A stretch of 64,000 bases of DNA from Geodermatophilus siccatus (GTDB lineage: Bacteria; Actinomycetota; Actinomycetes; Mycobacteriales; Geodermatophilaceae): contig NZ_FNHE01000002.1 in NCBI RefSeq assembly GCF_900103785.1, forward strand, positions 248,001-312,000, written 5' to 3'. The notes under the pieces were generated by a model. It searched no databases. It saw nothing but the letters and a program-made list of their open reading frames with translations, and was not told the DNA's origin. This document shows, one piece after another, positions 1 through 16,067 of the stretch. Position 1 is the first letter of the stretch. The number at the start of each line of letters is the position of its first letter. Both the position numbers and the translations under genes were made by a program.

Positions 1-599
1 TGCGTGCGGCTCTCGGTGCCGATGCCCACGCGCCCGGAGCCGGCCACCACCTGGCGGGTCACGAAGAACGGGATGAGCCCGCGGATGATCTCGAGGAACG
101 GCGTCCGCCGGTCCATCAGGTAGTTCTCGTGGGCTCCGTAGGACGCGCCCTTGCCGTCGGTGTTGTTCTTGTAGAGCTGGATCGGCTGGGTGCCGGGGAC
201 GCGCGCGGCGCGGCGCGCCGCCTCGGCCATCACCTGCTCCCCCGCCTTGTCCCACAGGACGACGTCGTGCGGGTTGGTGACCTCCGGCGTCGAGTACTCC
301 GGGTGCGCGTGGTCGACGTAGAGGCGGGCTCCGTTGGTGAGGATGACGTTGGCCATCCCGGAGTCCTCCTCCAGGTCGTTGTGGTCCAGCGCCTGGGCCG
401 GGGACAGGTCGAAGCCCCGGGCGTCGCGCAGCGGCGACTCCTCCTCGAAGTCCCAGCGCGGCCGGCGCGGCGTCGGCGCCTCGGCCACCGCCCAGGCGTT
501 CACGACCTGGCTGGACAGCGTCGTCGGGTTCGCCGTCGGCTGCCCGGGCACCGAGATGCCGTACTCGACCTCGGTCCCCATGACCCGCCGCACGCTCAT
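1..599 (-). CDS. dop: Depupylase/Pup deamidase Dop, N-terminal part (cut by window edge)
   Basis: Dop removes or deamidates the prokaryotic ubiquitin-like protein Pup and belongs to the glutamine-synthetase-like Pup ligase family. About 199 N-terminal codons are visible; full Dop is about 500 residues. The protein opens with [14 protein letters not shown], the family's first ATP/Mg-binding strand, followed by [18 protein letters not shown] and [17 protein letters not shown], which fit Dop rather than its ligase paralogue PafA. A second ATG at 581 would give MGTEVEYG and is an equally possible start. The gene lies downstream of arc on the same strand, the normal order, with pup and the proteasome subunits expected beyond the left edge. 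The gap to arc holds two hairpins, so the two may not be strictly co-transcribed. Confidence 0.93.
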   Translation of the reverse strand, partial: MSVRRVMGTEVEYGISVPGQPTANPTTLSSQVVNAWAVAEAPTPRRPRWDFEEESPLRDARGFDLSPAQALDHNDLEEDSGMANVILTNGARLYVDHAHPEYSTPEVTNPHDVVLWDKAGEQVMAEAARRAARVPGTQPIQLYKNNTDGKGASYGAHENYLMDRRTPFLEIIRGLIPFFVTRQVVAGSGRVGIGTESRT

Positions 600-716
600 G
601 CCGCCACCCTAGGCGTGGGCGCTCCGCGCCCGGACCCGGGGCGACACCGTCCGGCGGGCGGCCGGCCACCCACCTCCGGGCCGGACCGCCGGCGGGCGCA
701 CGGCCCCGGGACGGCG

Positions 717-756
717 GACGGCCCGGCCCCCGCCGTCGCGCGGGGACCGGGCCGTC
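717..756. terminator. Strong hairpin between arc and dop
   Basis: Two 16-nt arms (717-732 and 741-756) pair with one mismatch around an 8-nt loop. No T-tract follows on either strand, as is common for actinobacterial hairpin terminators. It sits about 120 nt downstream of arc in the direction of transcription and could end or attenuate transcription before dop. Confidence 0.5.
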
Positions 757-841
757 GTCCGGCCTCGAAGAGGGGGCCGCCCTGGGGTCGCGACGGGTGT
801 GACGGCCCCGTCCCGGGCGCCGCCGCGAGCCTGCGGGCGGT

Positions 842-874
842 GGGGAGGACGGGGTCCGTCCAGAGGTCCTCCCC
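842..874 (-). terminator. Hairpin abutting the arc stop codon
   Basis: A perfect 9-bp stem (GGGGAGGAC at 842-850, GTCCTCCCC at 866-874) with a 15-nt loop begins immediately after the arc stop codon (875-877 on the minus strand). It is likely an intrinsic or mRNA-stabilising hairpin of the arc transcript. Confidence 0.45.
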
Positions 875-2656
875 CTACAGGTACTGGCCGGTGTTGGTCG
901 CCGTGTCGATGGCGCGGCCGCTCTCGGTGCCCTTGCCGCTGATGAGCGTGCGGATGTAGACGATCCGCTCGCCCTTCTTGCCCGAGATCCGCGCCCAGTC
1001 GTCGGGGTTGGTGGTGTTGGGCAGGTCCTCGTTCTCCTTGAACTCGTCGACGCAGGCCTGCATGAGGTGGCCGACCCGCAGCCCGCCGGCACCGGTCTCC
1101 AGCCGCTCCTTGATCGCCATCTTCTTGGCGCGGTCGACGATGTTCTGCAGCATCGCGCCGGAGTTGAAGTCCTTGAAGTACAGGACCTCCTTGTCACCGT
1201 TGGCGTAGGTCACCTCGAGGAAGCGGTTCTCCTCGCTCTCGGTGTACATCCGCTCGACGGTGCGCTGGATCATCCCGGCGACCGTGGCCTCGCGGCTGTT
1301 GCCGTGCTCGGCGAGGTCGTCGGGGTGCAACGGCAGCGTGGTCGTCAGGTACTTGCTGAAGATGTCGCGCGCCGCCTCGGCGTCCGGCCGCTCGATCTTG
1401 ATCTTCACGTCCAGGCGACCGGGCCGCAGGATCGCGGGGTCGATCATGTCCTCGCGGTTGGAGGCGCCGATGACGATGACGTTCTCCAGCCCCTCCACGC
1501 CGTCGATCTCGCTGAGCAGCTGGGGCACGATCGTCGACTCGACGTCCGAGGAGACCCCCGACCCGCGGGTGCGGAAGATCGAGTCCATCTCGTCGAAGAA
1601 GACGATGACCGGCGTGCCCTCACCGGCCTTCTCGCGGGCCCGCTGGAAGACCAGCCGGATGTGCCGCTCGGTCTCACCGACGTACTTGTTGAGCAGCTCG
1701 GGGCCCTTGATGTTGAGGAAGTAGGACCTCGCCTGCCCCTCCCCCTTCACCGCGGAGACCTTCTTGGCCAGCGAGTTGGCGACCGCCTTGGCGATGAGCG
1801 TCTTGCCGCAGCCGGGCGGGCCGTAGAGCAGGATGCCCTTGGGCGGGCGCAGCTCGTACTCGCGGAACAGGTCGGCGTGCAGGAACGGCAGCTCGACGGC
1901 GTCGCGGATCTGCTCGATCTGCCGGGACAGGCCGCCGATGTCGCTGTAGTCGATGTCGGGGACCTCCTCGAGGACGAGCTCCTCGACCTCGCTCTTGGGG
2001 ATCCGCTCGTAGACGTAGCCCGAGCGGGTCTCCAGCAGCAGCGAGTCGCCGCTGCGCAGCGGCTGGTCGGCCAGCGAGTCGGCGAGGTGCACGACGCGTT
2101 CCTCGTCGGTGTGCCCGATGACCAGCGCGCGCGGCGCCTCGCCCTCGACCGGCTCGAGCAGCTCCTTGAGCATGACGACGTCGCCGGCGCGCTCGAACCC
2201 GCACGCCTCGACGACGTTCATCGCCTCGTTGAGCATGACCTCCTGGCCGTGCTGGAGCTCCTCGAGCTCCACCGCCGGGGAGACCGAGACGCGCAGCTTG
2301 CGGCCGCCGGTGAAGACGTCGACCGTGCCGTCGTCGTGACGGGTGAGGAAGACGCCGTAGCCCGACGGTGGCTGGCCGAGCCGGTCGACCTCCTCCTTGA
2401 GCGTGACCAGCTGGTCGCGCGCGTCGCGCAGCGTGCCGGCGAGCTTGTCGTTGCGCTCGGACAGGAACGCCGCGCGGCCCTCCGCCTCCGCCACCCGCTC
2501 CTCGAGCAACCGCAGCTGGCGGGGGCTCTCCGCCACCTTGCGGCGCAGCAGGCCGATCTCCTCCTCCAGGTAGGAGATCTGGCTGAGCAGCGCCGTCACG
2601 TCACGCTCGCGCCGCGCTCTGAACTCGTCGGGACCATTGCCAAGACCGGGGCCCAT
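875..2656 (-). CDS. arc: Proteasome-associated AAA ATPase ARC/Mpa
   Basis: This hexameric ATPase recognises Pup-tagged proteins, unfolds them and feeds them to the 20S proteasome in the cytoplasm. The 593-residue protein has an N-terminal coiled coil (about residues 15-80), an OB-fold interdomain, an AAA module with Walker A GPPGCGKT near residue 280 and Walker [13 protein letters not shown] near 355, and ends in GQYL, the C-terminal motif that docks on the proteasome. I chose the ATG at 2656 (MGPGLGNG) over an in-frame start 18 nt upstream because GGAGGTG lies 6-8 nt before it. It is flanked by trmI upstream and dop downstream, the usual actinobacterial order. Confidence 0.95.
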   Translation of the reverse strand: MGPGLGNGPDEFRARRERDVTALLSQISYLEEEIGLLRRKVAESPRQLRLLEERVAEAEGRAAFLSERNDKLAGTLRDARDQLVTLKEEVDRLGQPPSGYGVFLTRHDDGTVDVFTGGRKLRVSVSPAVELEELQHGQEVMLNEAMNVVEACGFERAGDVVMLKELLEPVEGEAPRALVIGHTDEERVVHLADSLADQPLRSGDSLLLETRSGYVYERIPKSEVEELVLEEVPDIDYSDIGGLSRQIEQIRDAVELPFLHADLFREYELRPPKGILLYGPPGCGKTLIAKAVANSLAKKVSAVKGEGQARSYFLNIKGPELLNKYVGETERHIRLVFQRAREKAGEGTPVIVFFDEMDSIFRTRGSGVSSDVESTIVPQLLSEIDGVEGLENVIVIGASNREDMIDPAILRPGRLDVKIKIERPDAEAARDIFSKYLTTTLPLHPDDLAEHGNSREATVAGMIQRTVERMYTESEENRFLEVTYANGDKEVLYFKDFNSGAMLQNIVDRAKKMAIKERLETGAGGLRVGHLMQACVDEFKENEDLPNTTNPDDWARISGKKGERIVYIRTLISGKGTESGRAIDTATNTGQYL

Positions 2657-2749
2657 CGCGCACCTCCGACACATCGGGAGAGCCAGGACGCAAATCTATA
2701 CACGCCCGGCCACAGCGTGCCCGGGGCGCGCAGGCGAGAGGCGCGCAAG

Positions 2750-2793
2750 CGGCCCCGGTGCAGGGCTCCGCGCCGAGCGTGCGAGGCGTGGGG
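2750..2793 (-). repeat. Dispersed GC-rich intergenic repeat, copy 1
   Basis: On the minus strand this 44-nt stretch shares the pattern GCTCGC(G)GCGG-CCCTGCA-GGGGCCG with copies at 3646, 4947, 12119 and 18173. It fills most of the gap between trmI and arc. I read these as one dispersed repeat family; its function is unknown. Confidence 0.5.
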
Positions 2794-2805
2794 CAGCGGC
2801 GTCCT

Positions 2806-5401
<2,596 letters not shown>

Positions 5402-5441
5402 CCCGCTGGACCGGTCGCGCCGGACCGCGGGAGCATCGCCC

Positions 5442-6620
5442 ATGCGCGGTTACCGGGCGCCGCGGGCCTTCGACGGCGAGCGTTTCCTCGACCGCGGGGC
5501 GCTGGTGCTGGTCGAGGGCGGCACCATCGTGGGCGTCGAGCCCGCCACCGCGCCGGCTCCCGAGGGCTGCGCGGTCACCGACCTCCCCGACGGCACGCTG
5601 CTGCCCGGGCTGGTCGACACCCACGTCCACCTCTGCGGGGACGGCGGCCCGCGGGCGCTGGAGCAGGTCCCCGAGCTGGACCCCGCGGAGCTCGACGCCG
5701 TCGTCACCGCCGCCGAGCAGGAGACGCTGCGGGCGGGCGTCACCGCCGTCCGCGACCTCGGCGACCACCGCTGGACCGTCCTCGAGCGCGCCGGGCGCGA
5801 CGGCGTGCGGCCGACCGTCGTCGCCGCCGGGCCGCCGATCACCTCACCCGGCGGGCACTGCTGGTCGATGGGCGGCGAGACGTCCGGCGTCGAGGCGCTG
5901 CGCCGGGCGGCGCGGGAGCGGGCCGAGCGGGGCGCCGGCGTGGTCAAGGTCATGGCCAGCGGGGGCGTGCTCACCCCCGGCACCGACCTCACCGCGTGCC
6001 AGTTCACCCTCGAGGAGCTGCAGGCGCTGGTCGACGAGGCGCACCGGCTCGGCCTGCCGGTGACCGCGCACGCGCACGGTCTGCCGGCGGTCGAACGCAG
6101 CGTCGCGGCCGGCGTCGACGGCATCGAGCACTGCAGCTGCCTGACCGGCTCCGGCCCCTCCCTGCCACTCGCGCTGGCCGCCGCGCTCGCGGCCGGCCCA
6201 CTGGTCTGCCCGACCGTGGGCTCCCTGCCGGGCGTCGACCCGCCGCCGCACGTGCAGGCGCGGATGGCCGCGGTCGGCGTGACGATCGAGCAGCACCTGC
6301 TGCACGTGGCGGACCTGCACCGGGCCGGCGTCAGCCTGCTGGCCGGCACCGACGCCGGCATCGGCCCCACCAAGCGGCACGGTCAGGTGGCGTACGCGGT
6401 GGCCGACCTGGTGGGGCCCTGCGGGGTGCCGCTGGAGGACGCGCTGACCGCGGCGACGGCCCGGGCGGCCCGCGCCTGCGGGCTGGGCGGCCGCACGGGG
6501 CGGCTGGCGGCCGGGTACGACGCCGACCTCCTGGTCACCGACGGCGACGTCCGGGCCGACGTGACCGCCCTGCGACGGCCCCGCGTCGTCGTCTCCCGCG
6601 GCCGCGAGGTGCCGCTCTAG
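5442..6620 (+). CDS. Imidazolonepropionase-like metal-dependent amidohydrolase
   Basis: This 392-residue protein belongs to the amidohydrolase superfamily (prolidase/imidazolonepropionase-like branch) that hydrolyses C-N bonds with a binuclear metal centre. Visible metal ligands are DTHVHL (near residue 59), the probable carbamylated lysine in GVVKVMASGG (near 168), VTAHAHG (near 207), GIEHC (near 228) and LLAGTDAG (near 302). The ATG at 5442 starts MRGYRAPRAFDGE, the small beta-sandwich that precedes the barrel, so the much longer open frame upstream is not used. It converges on the HAD gene with the two stop codons sharing CTAG. Substrate cannot be told from sequence. Confidence 0.85.
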   Translation: MRGYRAPRAFDGERFLDRGALVLVEGGTIVGVEPATAPAPEGCAVTDLPDGTLLPGLVDTHVHLCGDGGPRALEQVPELDPAELDAVVTAAEQETLRAGVTAVRDLGDHRWTVLERAGRDGVRPTVVAAGPPITSPGGHCWSMGGETSGVEALRRAARERAERGAGVVKVMASGGVLTPGTDLTACQFTLEELQALVDEAHRLGLPVTAHAHGLPAVERSVAAGVDGIEHCSCLTGSGPSLPLALAAALAAGPLVCPTVGSLPGVDPPPHVQARMAAVGVTIEQHLLHVADLHRAGVSLLAGTDAGIGPTKRHGQVAYAVADLVGPCGVPLEDALTAATARAARACGLGGRTGRLAAGYDADLLVTDGDVRADVTALRRPRVVVSRGREVPL

Positions 6621-7319
6621 GCGCGGGCGTCCACGGCGTCGCGGACGGCCAGCACCTCGGCCAGGTCGGCCAGCCGCACCCCGGCGAGCGTGTCGCGCAG
6701 CACCAGCCCCGGCAGCTCCGGCAGCGGCTGCAGCGACGGCACCCCCAGCACGGCGGCGCCCGCGGCGAGCCCCGCGGTGGCCCCGGACAGCGAGTCCTCC
6801 ACGGCCACGCACCCGGCGGCGGCCACCTCCAGGGCGGCCATCGCCTGGCGGTAGGGCGCCGGGTCGGGTTTGCGGGCGGGCACCTCGTCGCCGCAGACCG
6901 TGACGTCGAAGGCGGGCAGCCCGTCGAGGTCACGGTCCACCTTCGCGAGCACCACGCCGGCCAGCCGCCGCGGCGTGGTGGTCACCAGCGCCGTCGGCAG
7001 CGCGGCGTGCCGGGCCTCCAGCAGCAGCTCGCGGGCCCCGGGCCGCCAGGTGAGCGGGCCGGTCAGCAGCTCGGCGACGGTGTCCTCGATCCAGCGGGCG
7101 TCGGCGCGGGCCTCGATCTCGGTGCGGGTCACCCCGACGTCGGCGTACAGGATCCCCAGCGCCGTCGCCATGCTGGTGCCGACGGTCCGCTCGCGCGCCT
7201 CCGCCGACATCTCCCCGCCCAGCCGGCGGGCGAGGGCGAACATCGCCGCACCCCAGTGCTGCTCGGTCTCCACGAGCGTGCCGTCCATGTCGAACAGCAG
7301 CGCCCGCAGACCGGTGTGC

Positions 7320-7327
<8 letters not shown>
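6617..7327 (-). CDS. HAD-family phosphatase (beta-phosphoglucomutase-like)
   Basis: The protein has the HAD nucleophile motif FDMDGTLVE at residues 12-20, a helical cap domain, the lysine/aspartate region [11 protein letters not shown] and the acidic motif [18 protein letters not shown]. This places it in the subfamily of sugar-phosphate phosphatases and phosphomutases; the substrate is unknown. Its ATG lies 8 nt inside the 3' end of metH, so it is very likely translated from the metH transcript. The same pairing occurs in other actinobacteria, but a role in methionine metabolism is not established. Confidence 0.85.
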
Positions 7328-11126
<3,799 letters not shown>

Positions 11127-11240
11127 CGAGCCAGGGTAGCCGCCCGCCGGGGTGGGCCGGTCGCCCGCGCGGGGGACGCCGGCCCCGCCGCACGGCCGAG
11201 CACCACGGCCGGGGAGCGCGATCGACGTAGGCTCGCAGGG

Positions 11241-12104
11241 GTGATCGACCCGAAGTCCACCCCTGAGGACCTGCCCCGGCTGAACGACCCGGTGGTGGTC
11301 GTCGCCTTCGAGGGCTGGAACGACGCCGGGGACGCCGCCACCGGGGCGCTGGAGCACCTCGAGCTCATCTGGGACGCCACCCCGCTCGCCGCGCTCGACC
11401 CCGAGGACTACTACGACTTCCAGGTCAACCGGCCCACCGTCTCGCTCATCGGCGGGATCAGCCGCCGGATCGAGTGGCCCACCACGCGCATCTCGGTGGC
11501 CCGCCCGCCGGACTCCGGCCGGGACGTCGTCCTGATCCGCGGCATCGAGCCCAACATGCGCTGGCGCAGCTTCTGCGAGGAGCTGATCGAGCTGTGCCAG
11601 GAGCTCGACGCGCGCACCGTGGTCGGCCTCGGCGCCCTGCTCTCCGACACCCCGCACACCCGGCCGACCCCGGTCACCGGCTCGGCCTACGACGCCGAGT
11701 CGGCCGAGAGGTGGGGGCTGGAGACCTCCCGCTACGAGGGGCCCACCGGCATCCTCGGCGTCTTCCAGGACGCCTGCGTGCAGGCCGGGCTGCCGGCGAT
11801 CAGCTTCTGGGCCGCCGTCCCGCACTACGTGTCGCAGCCGCCGTCCCCCCGGGCGACGGTCGCGCTGCTGCGGCGGGTGGAGGAGGTCCTAGAGCTGACG
11901 GTGCCGCTGGGCGCCCTGCCGCAGCAGGCGGACGAGTGGGTCAAGACCGTCGACGAGATGGCGAACGAGGACGCCGAGGTGGTCGAGTACGTGCGCTCGC
12001 TCGAGGAGCGGGCCACCGAGGACGACCTCTCCCAGGCCAACGGCGACCAGATCGCCCGCGAGTTCGAGCGCTACCTGCGCCGGCGGGGCTCCTCCCCCAA
12101 CTGA
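11241..12104 (+). CDS. PAC2-family protein (proteasome-assembly-chaperone-like fold)
   Basis: The 287-residue product begins after GTG with [17 protein letters not shown] and contains [22 protein letters not shown], typical of the bacterial PAC2 family, followed by the conserved [17 protein letters not shown] segment ([15 protein letters not shown]). Its molecular role in actinobacteria is not established; the name comes from similarity to eukaryotic proteasome assembly chaperones. Divergent placement beside metH is common in actinobacteria. The end of the protein is charged and probably flexible. Confidence 0.85.
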   Translation: MIDPKSTPEDLPRLNDPVVVVAFEGWNDAGDAATGALEHLELIWDATPLAALDPEDYYDFQVNRPTVSLIGGISRRIEWPTTRISVARPPDSGRDVVLIRGIEPNMRWRSFCEELIELCQELDARTVVGLGALLSDTPHTRPTPVTGSAYDAESAERWGLETSRYEGPTGILGVFQDACVQAGLPAISFWAAVPHYVSQPPSPRATVALLRRVEEVLELTVPLGALPQQADEWVKTVDEMANEDAEVVEYVRSLEERATEDDLSQANGDQIAREFERYLRRRGSSPN

Positions 12105-12118
12105 GCACGGACCCCTGC

Positions 12119-12150
12119 GCCCCCGCTCGCGGCGGATTCCCGGGGCCACG
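12119..12150 (+). repeat. Dispersed GC-rich repeat, partial copy 4
   Basis: Just downstream of the PAC2 stop, CCCCCGCTCGCGGCGGA followed by CCCGGGGCC matches the right part of the repeat family seen at 2750, 3646 and 4947. It lies in the 202-nt gap before the convergent HD-domain gene. The remainder of that gap contains a short direct repeat (12207-12222 and 12227-12242) and no gene that I can see. Confidence 0.35.
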
Positions 12151-12306
12151 CTGCGGTCGACGGGATCGACGACCCCGTGGTCATCAGGGCTTGATCGCCA
12201 CGAGTTCCTCGACCTGGCGGCGTGCTCCTCGATCTGGCGGCGCAGTTGGGGATAACGGTTGTCGTCCGCAGGTGGTCCGGCCGCGGTGCGGTCCGGAGGA
12301 CCGCGG

Positions 12307-13335
12307 TCAGCGCAGCAGCGGGCGCATCCGGGTCGTCGCGTCGGCGTCGAAGAGCCGGTCGTGCGTGGACAGCGCGTACCGGTCGGTCATCCCGGACACG
12401 TAGTCGACGACCTGGGTGACCGGGTCGGCCGAGGTGTCGCGGTAGGTCGCCGGGATGAGCTCGGGGTGGGCCAGGTGGTGGTCGACGAGCCGGCGGGTGA
12501 CGTCGATGGCCAGCTGCTTCTGCCCCGCCGCGGTCTCCGAGGCGTACACCCGCTCGAACATGAAGGCCCGCAGCTCGTGCATGGCCTCCAGCGGCTCGGG
12601 CGCCATGACCACCACTCCCCCGTCGGCGAGCGACCCGGCGACGACGGCGTCGATCATCGCGCCGACCATCCGGCTGCCCGGCTCGCCGAAGACGGCGCGC
12701 GCCCGGGCCGGGAGGTCGCCGACCTGCAGCACCCCGGCGCGGACGGCGTCCAGCGCGTCGTGGGACAGGTAGCCGATGCGGTCGGCGTAGCGCACGCACT
12801 CCGCCTCGCGGGTGGTCGGCGGCGGCGTGATCTTCCAACTGTGCGCCCGGATGCCGTCGCGGACCTCCCAGGTGAGGTTCAGGTGCTCGAGCACCTCGAC
12901 GATGCGCACGCCCTGGGCGGCGTGGTGCCACCCGCCGGGGACGTAGGGCTCCAGCGCGTCCTCGCCGATGTGGCCGAACGGCGAGTGGCCCAGGTCGTGG
13001 CCGAGCGCGATGGCCTCGGCGAGGGCCTCGTTGAGCCCCAGCGCGCGGGCCAGCGAGCGGGCGACCTGGGTGACCTGCAGCGTGTGGGTCAGCCGGGTGA
13101 CGAAGTGGTCGCCGTCGGGGTTGAGGAACACCTGCGTCTTGTGCTTGAGCCGGCGGAAGGCCTTGGCGTGCAGGATCCGGTCGCGGTCGCGCTCGAAGGC
13201 GGTCCGCAGGGGGTCCTCGGGCTCGGGGACGGCGCGGCCGCGGGTGGCCGTCGAACGCGTGGCCGCCGGCGCCAGGGCCTGCTCCTCGCGCTCCCGGGCC
13301 GCCCGGTCGACCAGGCGGAAGCACCCCCCGCCCAT
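12307..13335 (-). CDS. dgt: dGTP triphosphohydrolase-like HD-domain protein
   Basis: This 342-residue protein is a type-2 Dgt-like HD phosphohydrolase, expected to cleave dGTP or other dNTPs to the nucleoside and triphosphate. It shows FRRLKHKTQVF, RLTHTLQV, the HD motif GHDLGHSPFGHIGE and, further on, RYADRIGYLSHD. The ATG at 13335 shares its A with the mshC stop codon (TGATG), so translation is coupled to mshC. Its family includes true dGTPases and relatives of unknown substrate; which one this is cannot be read from sequence. Confidence 0.88.
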   Translation of the reverse strand: MGGGCFRLVDRAAREREEQALAPAATRSTATRGRAVPEPEDPLRTAFERDRDRILHAKAFRRLKHKTQVFLNPDGDHFVTRLTHTLQVTQVARSLARALGLNEALAEAIALGHDLGHSPFGHIGEDALEPYVPGGWHHAAQGVRIVEVLEHLNLTWEVRDGIRAHSWKITPPPTTREAECVRYADRIGYLSHDALDAVRAGVLQVGDLPARARAVFGEPGSRMVGAMIDAVVAGSLADGGVVVMAPEPLEAMHELRAFMFERVYASETAAGQKQLAIDVTRRLVDHHLAHPELIPATYRDTSADPVTQVVDYVSGMTDRYALSTHDRLFDADATTRMRPLLR

Positions 13336-14633
13336 CAGCGCGACCGGGACGCGGGGCCGTCCATCGCGGGGTCCAGGGCGATGCCGAGCAGCGCGTCGAC
13401 CGCGTCGGCCACGACCCGCGGGGCGCCGTCGTCGGGGTCGTCGTCCGGCCCGGTGGCCAGCGTCCGCGCGGCCCACTCGTCGACCAGCGCGATCGCGGCG
13501 GGGCTGTCGAGGTCGTCGGCGAGCCGCTCGCGCAGCCCGTGCAGCACCGGGGCGGCCGGGGCGCCGGCGTCGCGGGCCACGGCGCGCCGCCAGGTGTCCA
13601 GCCGCTGCTCGGCGGTGGCCAGCAGGTCCGGCGTCCAGGCGCGGTCGGTGCGGTAGTGCCCGGCCAGCAGCGCCAGGCGGACGGCCATCGGGTCGACGCC
13701 CTCGCCGCGCAGCTTGGAGACGAAGACCAGGTTGCCCCGGCTCTTGCTCATCTTCTCGCCGTCCAGGCCGATCATGGCCGCGTGCACGTAGGCCCGGGCG
13801 AAGGGCACCTTCTCCCCGGTCACCGTCGCCGTGAGCGCCTCGGCGTGGACCGCGGAGAACTCGTGGTGCGGGAAGACCAGGTCGCTGCCGCCGCCCTGGA
13901 CGTCGAAGCCCATCCCGATCGTCTCCAGCGCGATCGTGGCGCACTCGATGTGCCAGCCGGGGCGCCCGGCGATGCCGCGGGGGCCGGGCCAGGAGGGCTC
14001 CCCCGGCCGCTCGCCGCGCCACAGCATGGGGTCCAGCCGGTTGCGCTTGCCGGGGCGGTCGGGGTCGCCGCCGCGCTCGGCGGAGTACCGCAGCATGGTC
14101 GCCTCGTCGTAGCCGGACTCGCTGCCGAAGCCGGGCGCCTGCGCGACGTCGTGGTAGACGTCGCCGGTGCCGTCGTCGAGCACGTAGGCCAGGCCCTCGT
14201 CGAGCAGCGTCTCCACGTGGGCGACGATGCGCGGCACCGACTCGACCGCGCCGACGTAGTCGTCGGGCGGCAGCACGCGCAGCGCGGTCATGTCCTCCCG
14301 GAACAGCGCGGTCTCGCGCATGCCGAGCACGACCCAGTCCTCGCCGTCCCGCTCGGCCCGCTCGAGCAGCGGGTCGTCGATGTCGGTGACGTTCTGCACG
14401 TAGTGCACGGCGTGGCCGGCGTCCCGCCACACCCGGTTGACCAGGTCGAAGGCCAGGTAGGTGGCGGCGTGACCGAGGTGCGTGGCGTCGTAGGGGGTGA
14501 TGCCGCAGACGTACATCCGCGCCGTCGTGTCCGGCGAGGTGGCGACCACCTCGCCGCGCGCGGTGTCGTGCAGCTTGAGGACCGGACCGGTGCCCGGGAG
14601 GGTCGGGAGGAGCGGGGCGGGCCAGGCGAGCAC
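13335..14633 (-). CDS. mshC: Cysteine:glucosaminyl-inositol ligase MshC (mycothiol synthesis)
   Basis: MshC joins L-cysteine to GlcN-Ins with ATP, the third enzyme-catalysed step of mycothiol biosynthesis. The 432-residue protein resembles class I cysteinyl-tRNA synthetase but lacks the anticodon-binding domain. It starts [14 protein letters not shown], has the zinc-site [17 protein letters not shown] (with the HIGH-like motif) and the KMSKS loop [10 protein letters not shown] near residue 290. [13 protein letters not shown] supplies zinc-binding histidines. The GTG start at 14633 fits family length. It is the first gene of an mshC-dgt unit and is divergent from an enzyme of the mycothiol-dependent isomerase fold. 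Confidence 0.95.
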   Translation of the reverse strand: MLAWPAPLLPTLPGTGPVLKLHDTARGEVVATSPDTTARMYVCGITPYDATHLGHAATYLAFDLVNRVWRDAGHAVHYVQNVTDIDDPLLERAERDGEDWVVLGMRETALFREDMTALRVLPPDDYVGAVESVPRIVAHVETLLDEGLAYVLDDGTGDVYHDVAQAPGFGSESGYDEATMLRYSAERGGDPDRPGKRNRLDPMLWRGERPGEPSWPGPRGIAGRPGWHIECATIALETIGMGFDVQGGGSDLVFPHHEFSAVHAEALTATVTGEKVPFARAYVHAAMIGLDGEKMSKSRGNLVFVSKLRGEGVDPMAVRLALLAGHYRTDRAWTPDLLATAEQRLDTWRRAVARDAGAPAAPVLHGLRERLADDLDSPAAIALVDEWAARTLATGPDDDPDDGAPRVVADAVDALLGIALDPAMDGPASRSR

Positions 14634-14718
14634 GCACCGAGCCTAGATGCGGCTACCGATGCGCCCGGTCGGCCCTCATCCTGTCGAGGGGCGGCGCCGC
14701 CGCTGCGGAGGAGGAACC

Positions 14719-15435
14719 GTGGAGCTCGACGAGTACCTGCCGGTCCTGCAGAAGACCGACGCCCGCTTCGCCGACGCCGCCGCCGAGGCGGTGCTGGCCC
14801 GGGGCTGGCAGGCACCGGTGCCCGGCTGCCCCGGGTGGACGCTCGCCGACCTGGTCTGGCACCTCGCCGTGGTGCAGCACTTCTGGGCGTGGGTGGTGCG
14901 CACCCGCGCCACCGACCCCGGGACCTACACCCCACCGGTCCGGCACCCGGACGACGAGCTGCTCGGCTTCGGCCTCGCCCAGTCGGCGGAGCTGGAGACG
15001 GTGCTCGACGGCGCCGACCCGGCCGAGCGGGTGTGGACCTGGGCGCCGCGGCAGGACGTCGCCTTCGTGCTGCGCCGGCAGGTCATGGAGGCGGTGGTGC
15101 ACACCGCCGACGTCGAGCAGGTGCTCGGCGACGTCCGCCCGATCCCGACCGACGTCGGCCTGGACGGACTCGACGAGTGGCTGGAGGTGATGGTCCCCGG
15201 CGCGCTGCCGGACGGCCCGCCGGAGGGCGCGCACCCCGTCGTCCTGCACGCCGTGGACGTCGGCGTCGAGCGGGTGCTGTTCCCCGGCTCCCGGCCGGTG
15301 CCGATCGCCCGGCTCACCGGCACCGCGGGCGACCTGCTGCTCGCCGTCTGGCGGCGGGTGCCGCTGGAGGTGCTCACGGTGGACGGCGACGGGCTGCAGG
15401 CCGCCGCGATGATCGACCTGGTGCGCCTGGAGTAG
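14719..15435 (+). CDS. Maleylpyruvate isomerase-family mycothiol-dependent enzyme
   Basis: The 238-residue protein has a DinB-like four-helix metal-binding bundle and an SCP2-like C-terminus, the layout of mycothiol-dependent maleylpyruvate isomerases. It starts VELDEYLPVLQKTDARFADAA, has VPGCPGWTLADLVWHLAVVQHFW and the second histidine in VMEAVVHTADVEQVLG; together these give the three-histidine site of the DinB fold. The GTG at 14719 follows GGAGGAGG by 7 nt. Its substrate is unknown, but location opposite mshC fits a mycothiol-using enzyme. Confidence 0.82.
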   Translation: MELDEYLPVLQKTDARFADAAAEAVLARGWQAPVPGCPGWTLADLVWHLAVVQHFWAWVVRTRATDPGTYTPPVRHPDDELLGFGLAQSAELETVLDGADPAERVWTWAPRQDVAFVLRRQVMEAVVHTADVEQVLGDVRPIPTDVGLDGLDEWLEVMVPGALPDGPPEGAHPVVLHAVDVGVERVLFPGSRPVPIARLTGTAGDLLLAVWRRVPLEVLTVDGDGLQAAAMIDLVRLE

Positions 15436-15444
15436 CGCCCCGGC

Positions 15445-15831
15445 TCAGGGCCAGGTGGTGGCGTTCCGCTCGAAGTCCTCCCCGGTCTGGACGCCGACGA
15501 CGTCGAAGACCATCCCGGCGGGGTCCTTCATCTGCCAGAAGCCGCCCATGTCCGCGATCCGCCGCGCCCCCAGGGCCTCCAGCCGGGCCACCTCCGCCTC
15601 GACGTCGTCGGTCTCGACGTCGACGTGCCAGCGGGGCGGCGTCCCGGTCCCCGTGCGCTGGACCTCGAGGTGGAAGCCGCCGGCGAACGAGCCCAGCGAC
15701 GACCAGTTGTCGTCCAGCCGGTCCGGTTCGACCGGGTGACCGGTGGCGCCGGACCAGAAGGCCCGCCCGGCGTCGTGCAGCTCGGGCGGCAGGTCGAGCA
15801 TGAGGACGGCCAGTCGGCTGCGGTGCGGCAC
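15445..15831 (-). CDS. VOC-family (glyoxalase/bleomycin-resistance-like) protein
   Basis: The product is a single VOC domain: DDNWSSLGSFAGGFHLEVQRTG, then PPRWHVDVETDDVEAEVARLEALGARR and a terminal MKDPAGMVFDVVGVQ, the pattern of the glyoxalase-like family often annotated DUF. I prefer the GTG at 15831 (VPHRSRLAVLMLDLPPELH) because this group usually opens with a strand before the PELHDAGRAFW helix. The ATG at 15801 would give 118 residues. No convincing ribosome-binding site distinguishes them. Substrate unknown. Confidence 0.75.
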   Translation of the reverse strand: MPHRSRLAVLMLDLPPELHDAGRAFWSGATGHPVEPDRLDDNWSSLGSFAGGFHLEVQRTGTGTPPRWHVDVETDDVEAEVARLEALGARRIADMGGFWQMKDPAGMVFDVVGVQTGEDFERNATTWP

Positions 15832-15872
15832 GGGGAGATGGTGCCGCAGGGGCAGGTGAGGCGCCCCGCGAG

Positions 15873-16042
15873 GCGGTCCGAGGAGTGGGGGCCGGAGGCT
15901 CCCCGACGAGGACCGGGACGGGCTCCGCGCAGCAGGGGTACGGCTCCTGGCCGCGGGGCGGTCCGAGGAGTGGGGGCCGGAGGCTCCCCGACGAGGACCG
16001 GGACGGGCTCCGCGCAGCAGGGGTACGGCTCTTGGCCGCGGT
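15873..16042. repeat. 85-bp tandem duplication, two copies
   Basis: Copies at 15873-15957 and 15958-16042 are identical except near their ends (CTCCTGG versus CTCTTGG and one further base). They fill the gap between the VOC gene and the SCO1664-type gene. No long open frame of known type runs through them. The near-identity points to a recent duplication or an unstable minisatellite. Confidence 0.9.
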
Positions 16043-16067
16043 GTCGGCCGGTAGGCCGACAGGTCGC

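Noticed and set aside
11127..11240. A possible cobalamin riboswitch upstream of metH
   Set aside because: The gap is only 114 nt and shows no B12-box-like conserved segment.
12207..12242. A short direct repeat (CCTCGACCTGGCGGCG-type, two copies)
   Set aside because: Two imperfect 16-nt units in a GC-rich gap are too weak to call a functional element.
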